NCBI GenBank assembly: GCA_025457845.1
Contig: JALOTO010000016.1
Span: forward strand, 1-15,581
From: Thermoplasmata archaeon
GTDB taxonomy: Archaea; Thermoplasmatota; Thermoplasmata; UBA10834
Direction of reading: 5' to 3'
Length of the DNA stretch: 15,581 nt
Below, piece after piece: positions 14,286 to 15,581 of this stretch. How positions within the stretch are numbered: the stretch's first letter is position 1; every line of letters begins with the position of its first letter. Under the pieces are notes generated by a model. That model was not told the DNA's origin. It saw only the letters and a program-made list of their open reading frames with translations, and ran no database searches. Both the position numbers and the translations under genes were made by a program.

Positions 14286-14947
14286 GTCACGCCGCCCCTT
14301 GTCAGCCTGAAGTCCGCCCTCCGCCCCTCCTCGAGGTGACGGTGCTTGATTATTACCGCCCTGCGGGTGCTGGAGCCGACCTTGTCCAGGCGGACTATCG
14401 TCTTCGCGTTGTGGAGCAGGACGTGGCCGCCGAGCGGCTCGAAGGTGTGCTTCTCGATGTCGGTGTAGACCTGCGACGTCAGCAGGACCGGGATCCCCTT
14501 CCCCCTGGCCACCCCCAGGAGCTTCGCCAGCTGAGTGCTCAGCGACCTGCGCGTGCCCTTCTCCTCGTCGTTCCTCGTGAGCCTGTAGTGGATGGTGGCC
14601 GAGTCGAGGATTATGACGCCGACCTCGAGGGAGCTCTCGGCCAACTTGACAGCCTTCTCCACGAACTTCTCCTGGTCGTCGAAGTTGTGCGGTTCGAAGA
14701 AGAGGACGTTCCGCATGACCTCCTCGTACCTCTCCCCTGCGATCTGCATGAGCCTCTCGAGCGAGACGCCCTCGGTGTCGATGTAGATGACCTTCTTCCC
14801 GGCTAGGGCGACGTTGCGGGCGACCTGGAGGCAGACGTTGGTCTTGCCGGTGCCCGCCTCGCCGAAGAGCAGGGTGATGGCCCCGCCCTCGAGACCCCCC
14901 TCTAGGAGTTCGTCCAGTGAGGGAGAGCCCGTCGCGAGATGGGACAC
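14282..14947 (-). CDS. radB: RadB, archaeal RecA/RadA paralogue
   Basis: 221 residues, the typical RadB size: a RecA core without the N-terminal helix-hairpin-helix domain of RadA. It opens with TGSPSLDELLEGGLEGG, then Walker A GEAGTGKT (29-36), a YIDTEG strand (55-60) and Walker B VIILD (111-115). Sensor-type residues follow in LLTSQVY (near 160-166), and the C-terminus is basic. RadB is thought to assist RadA in homologous recombination and binds DNA and ATP, with weak ATPase activity. The start is GTG at 14947. A weak TATA-like CTTATCA lies 27 nt upstream, matching a leaderless message. It is convergent with idsA and divergent from the beta-helix protein gene. KaiC-like ATPases are the main alternative but are usually longer or have different C-termini. 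Confidence 0.93.
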   Translation of the reverse strand: MSHLATGSPSLDELLEGGLEGGAITLLFGEAGTGKTNVCLQVARNVALAGKKVIYIDTEGVSLERLMQIAGERYEEVMRNVLFFEPHNFDDQEKFVEKAVKLAESSLEVGVIILDSATIHYRLTRNDEEKGTRRSLSTQLAKLLGVARGKGIPVLLTSQVYTDIEKHTFEPLGGHVLLHNAKTIVRLDKVGSSTRRAVIIKHRHLEEGRRADFRLTRGGVT

Positions 14948-14970
14948 GCGCCAGCAATCGGGCTCTCTGC

Positions 14971-14977
14971 TGATAAG
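14971..14977 (-). promoter_or_regulatory. Weak TATA-like box for radB
   Basis: CTTATCA on the minus strand, centred 27 nt before GTG 14947. The match to a TATA box is weak; the spacing is the main support. Confidence 0.3.
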
Positions 14978-15020
14978 CGTTTGTAGTACATGCCGCAGTG
15001 GGGCATCACCGACAATTTTC

Positions 15021-15028
15021 TTTATATC
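15021..15028 (+). promoter_or_regulatory. TATA box for the beta-helix surface protein gene
   Basis: TTTATATC in an AT-rich patch (AATTTTCTTTATATCGAT). Predicted transcription begins near 15050, a few nt before the TTG at 15058. Confidence 0.6.
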
Positions 15029-15057
15029 GATAGTCCATACGAGAACGGGTGTAAGGG

Positions 15058-15581
15058 TTGAGGATTGAGGTCTTCGGGGCGGTCGGGGTGCTCATCTGCT
15101 GCATGTTCGCGGTGGCCGTGCTGGTCCCACAGGGGTCTTCGGCCGCGCCGCACGGGACGATAGTCATAGACGACCCGGAGTCATTCACGGCGGACAACGG
15201 GGTGACGTCCGGCAGCGGCACCTCGGTTGACCCGTACGTGATCGAAGGCTGGACCATCGACGGCGGCGGGTCCGCGGTCGGCATACTGATACAGTCGACG
15301 ACGGATTATGTCATCATCAGGGACCTGACGGTCACCAACTGCTCAATCGGGATATCCCTCCTGTCCGTGTCGAATGTCATCGTCACGGACTGCGCCATAA
15401 CCGAGAACGGCAAGGGAGTTTCCCTCATCTACACCAGTGATTGCAGCGTGACCGACAACGTCGTGACCAGGAGCGACTGCGGGATATGCGTCTACGAGTC
15501 GTCCGGGTATATCGTCTCGCCGAACACCTACATCGACAACAGGGTGGATGTGAGCCTTCCCTACACGATGGCCTCGCCCAT
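15058..15581 (+). CDS. Exported right-handed parallel beta-helix (NosD/pectate-lyase-like) protein, C-terminus beyond window
   Basis: A partial gene with 174 complete codons, still open at the right edge. Residues 1-~30 form a signal peptide: MRIEVFGAVG, a hydrophobic core to VLVPQ, then GSSAAPHG. The mature start (TIVIDDPESF, then GSGTSVDPYVIEGWTID) is the usual opening of archaeal NosD-like beta-helix proteins. It is followed by short repeats of about 23 residues, one per helix turn: DYVIIRDLTVTNC, NVIVTDCAITENG, CSVTDNVVTRSDCG, GYIVSPNTYIDNR. Such proteins bind or cleave carbohydrates or act as surface structures; no catalytic residue can be assigned. An in-frame TAA at 15052 makes TTG 15058 the earliest possible start, and GGGTG upstream may help. 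It is divergent from radB. Further domains such as PKD or a membrane anchor may follow outside the window. Confidence 0.85.
   Translation, partial: MRIEVFGAVGVLICCMFAVAVLVPQGSSAAPHGTIVIDDPESFTADNGVTSGSGTSVDPYVIEGWTIDGGGSAVGILIQSTTDYVIIRDLTVTNCSIGISLLSVSNVIVTDCAITENGKGVSLIYTSDCSVTDNVVTRSDCGICVYESSGYIVSPNTYIDNRVDVSLPYTMASP

Noticed and set aside
1..15581. CRISPR arrays, insertion sequences, phage genes or a replication origin
   Set aside because: I saw no regularly spaced repeats, transposase, integrase, terminal inverted repeats or origin-box clusters; the window looks like ordinary chromosome.

Overview
The window is high-GC archaeal DNA. The gene content is diagnostic: an Alba chromatin protein, the RecA paralogue RadB, and an isopentenyl phosphate kinase / type 2 IPP isomerase / GGPP synthase cluster for ether-lipid precursors. 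Promoters are archaeal: TATA boxes sit about 27 nt before start codons, implying leaderless or short-leader mRNAs, and other genes use GGTGA/GGAGG ribosome sites. A 5S rRNA gene alone behind its own TATA box, together with large PKD and beta-helix surface proteins, suggests a lineage of the class Thermoplasmata (Candidatus Thermoplasmatota). That placement is an inference from gene content, not a phylogeny.

Layout. 1-515 (-): the N-terminal part of a site-2-type membrane metalloprotease, running off the left edge. 640-5685 (+): a giant single-pass surface protein with 14 FG-GAP-like repeats, about six PKD domains, two Ig-like domains, one membrane helix and a cytoplasmic alpha/beta domain. 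5690-6475 (+): a DUF92 membrane protein directly behind it. 6472-7967 (-): a SAM methyltransferase and a HAD hydrolase. 8110-8338 (+): a 5S rRNA that appears to carry an expansion of roughly 100 nt. 8465-9364 (+): a membrane-anchored double zinc ribbon protein. 9366-10930 (-): larE-larB for the nickel-pincer cofactor. 11053-11325 (+): Alba. 11437-14285 (+): ipk-fni-idsA. 14282-14947 (-): RadB. 15058 to the right edge (+): an exported parallel beta-helix protein.

How the genes work together. Ipk, Fni and IdsA are consecutive steps: isopentenyl phosphate to IPP, IPP to DMAPP, then condensation to C20 GGPP for archaeal lipids. LarE and LarB make the pyridinium dithio-mononucleotide that LarC (not in this window) would load with nickel for LarA-type enzymes. 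The giant protein and the beta-helix protein are cell-surface products; the S2P protease is divergently transcribed from the giant gene.

Genes are packed tightly. Two convergent pairs share their stop codons inside the same palindrome CCTAGG (6471-6476 and 14281-14286), and larE/larB overlap by ATGA. Non-ATG starts are common (TTG, GTG), and ipk seems to have no ATG, GTG or TTG at its proper N-terminus.

The observation most worth checking is the 5S rRNA. Its best helix I closes only about 105 nt further downstream than expected. The extra sequence folds into a hairpin and a long arm with a perfect 12-bp stem and a UUCG hairpin, recalling the 108-nt insertion known in Halococcus morrhuae 5S rRNA.
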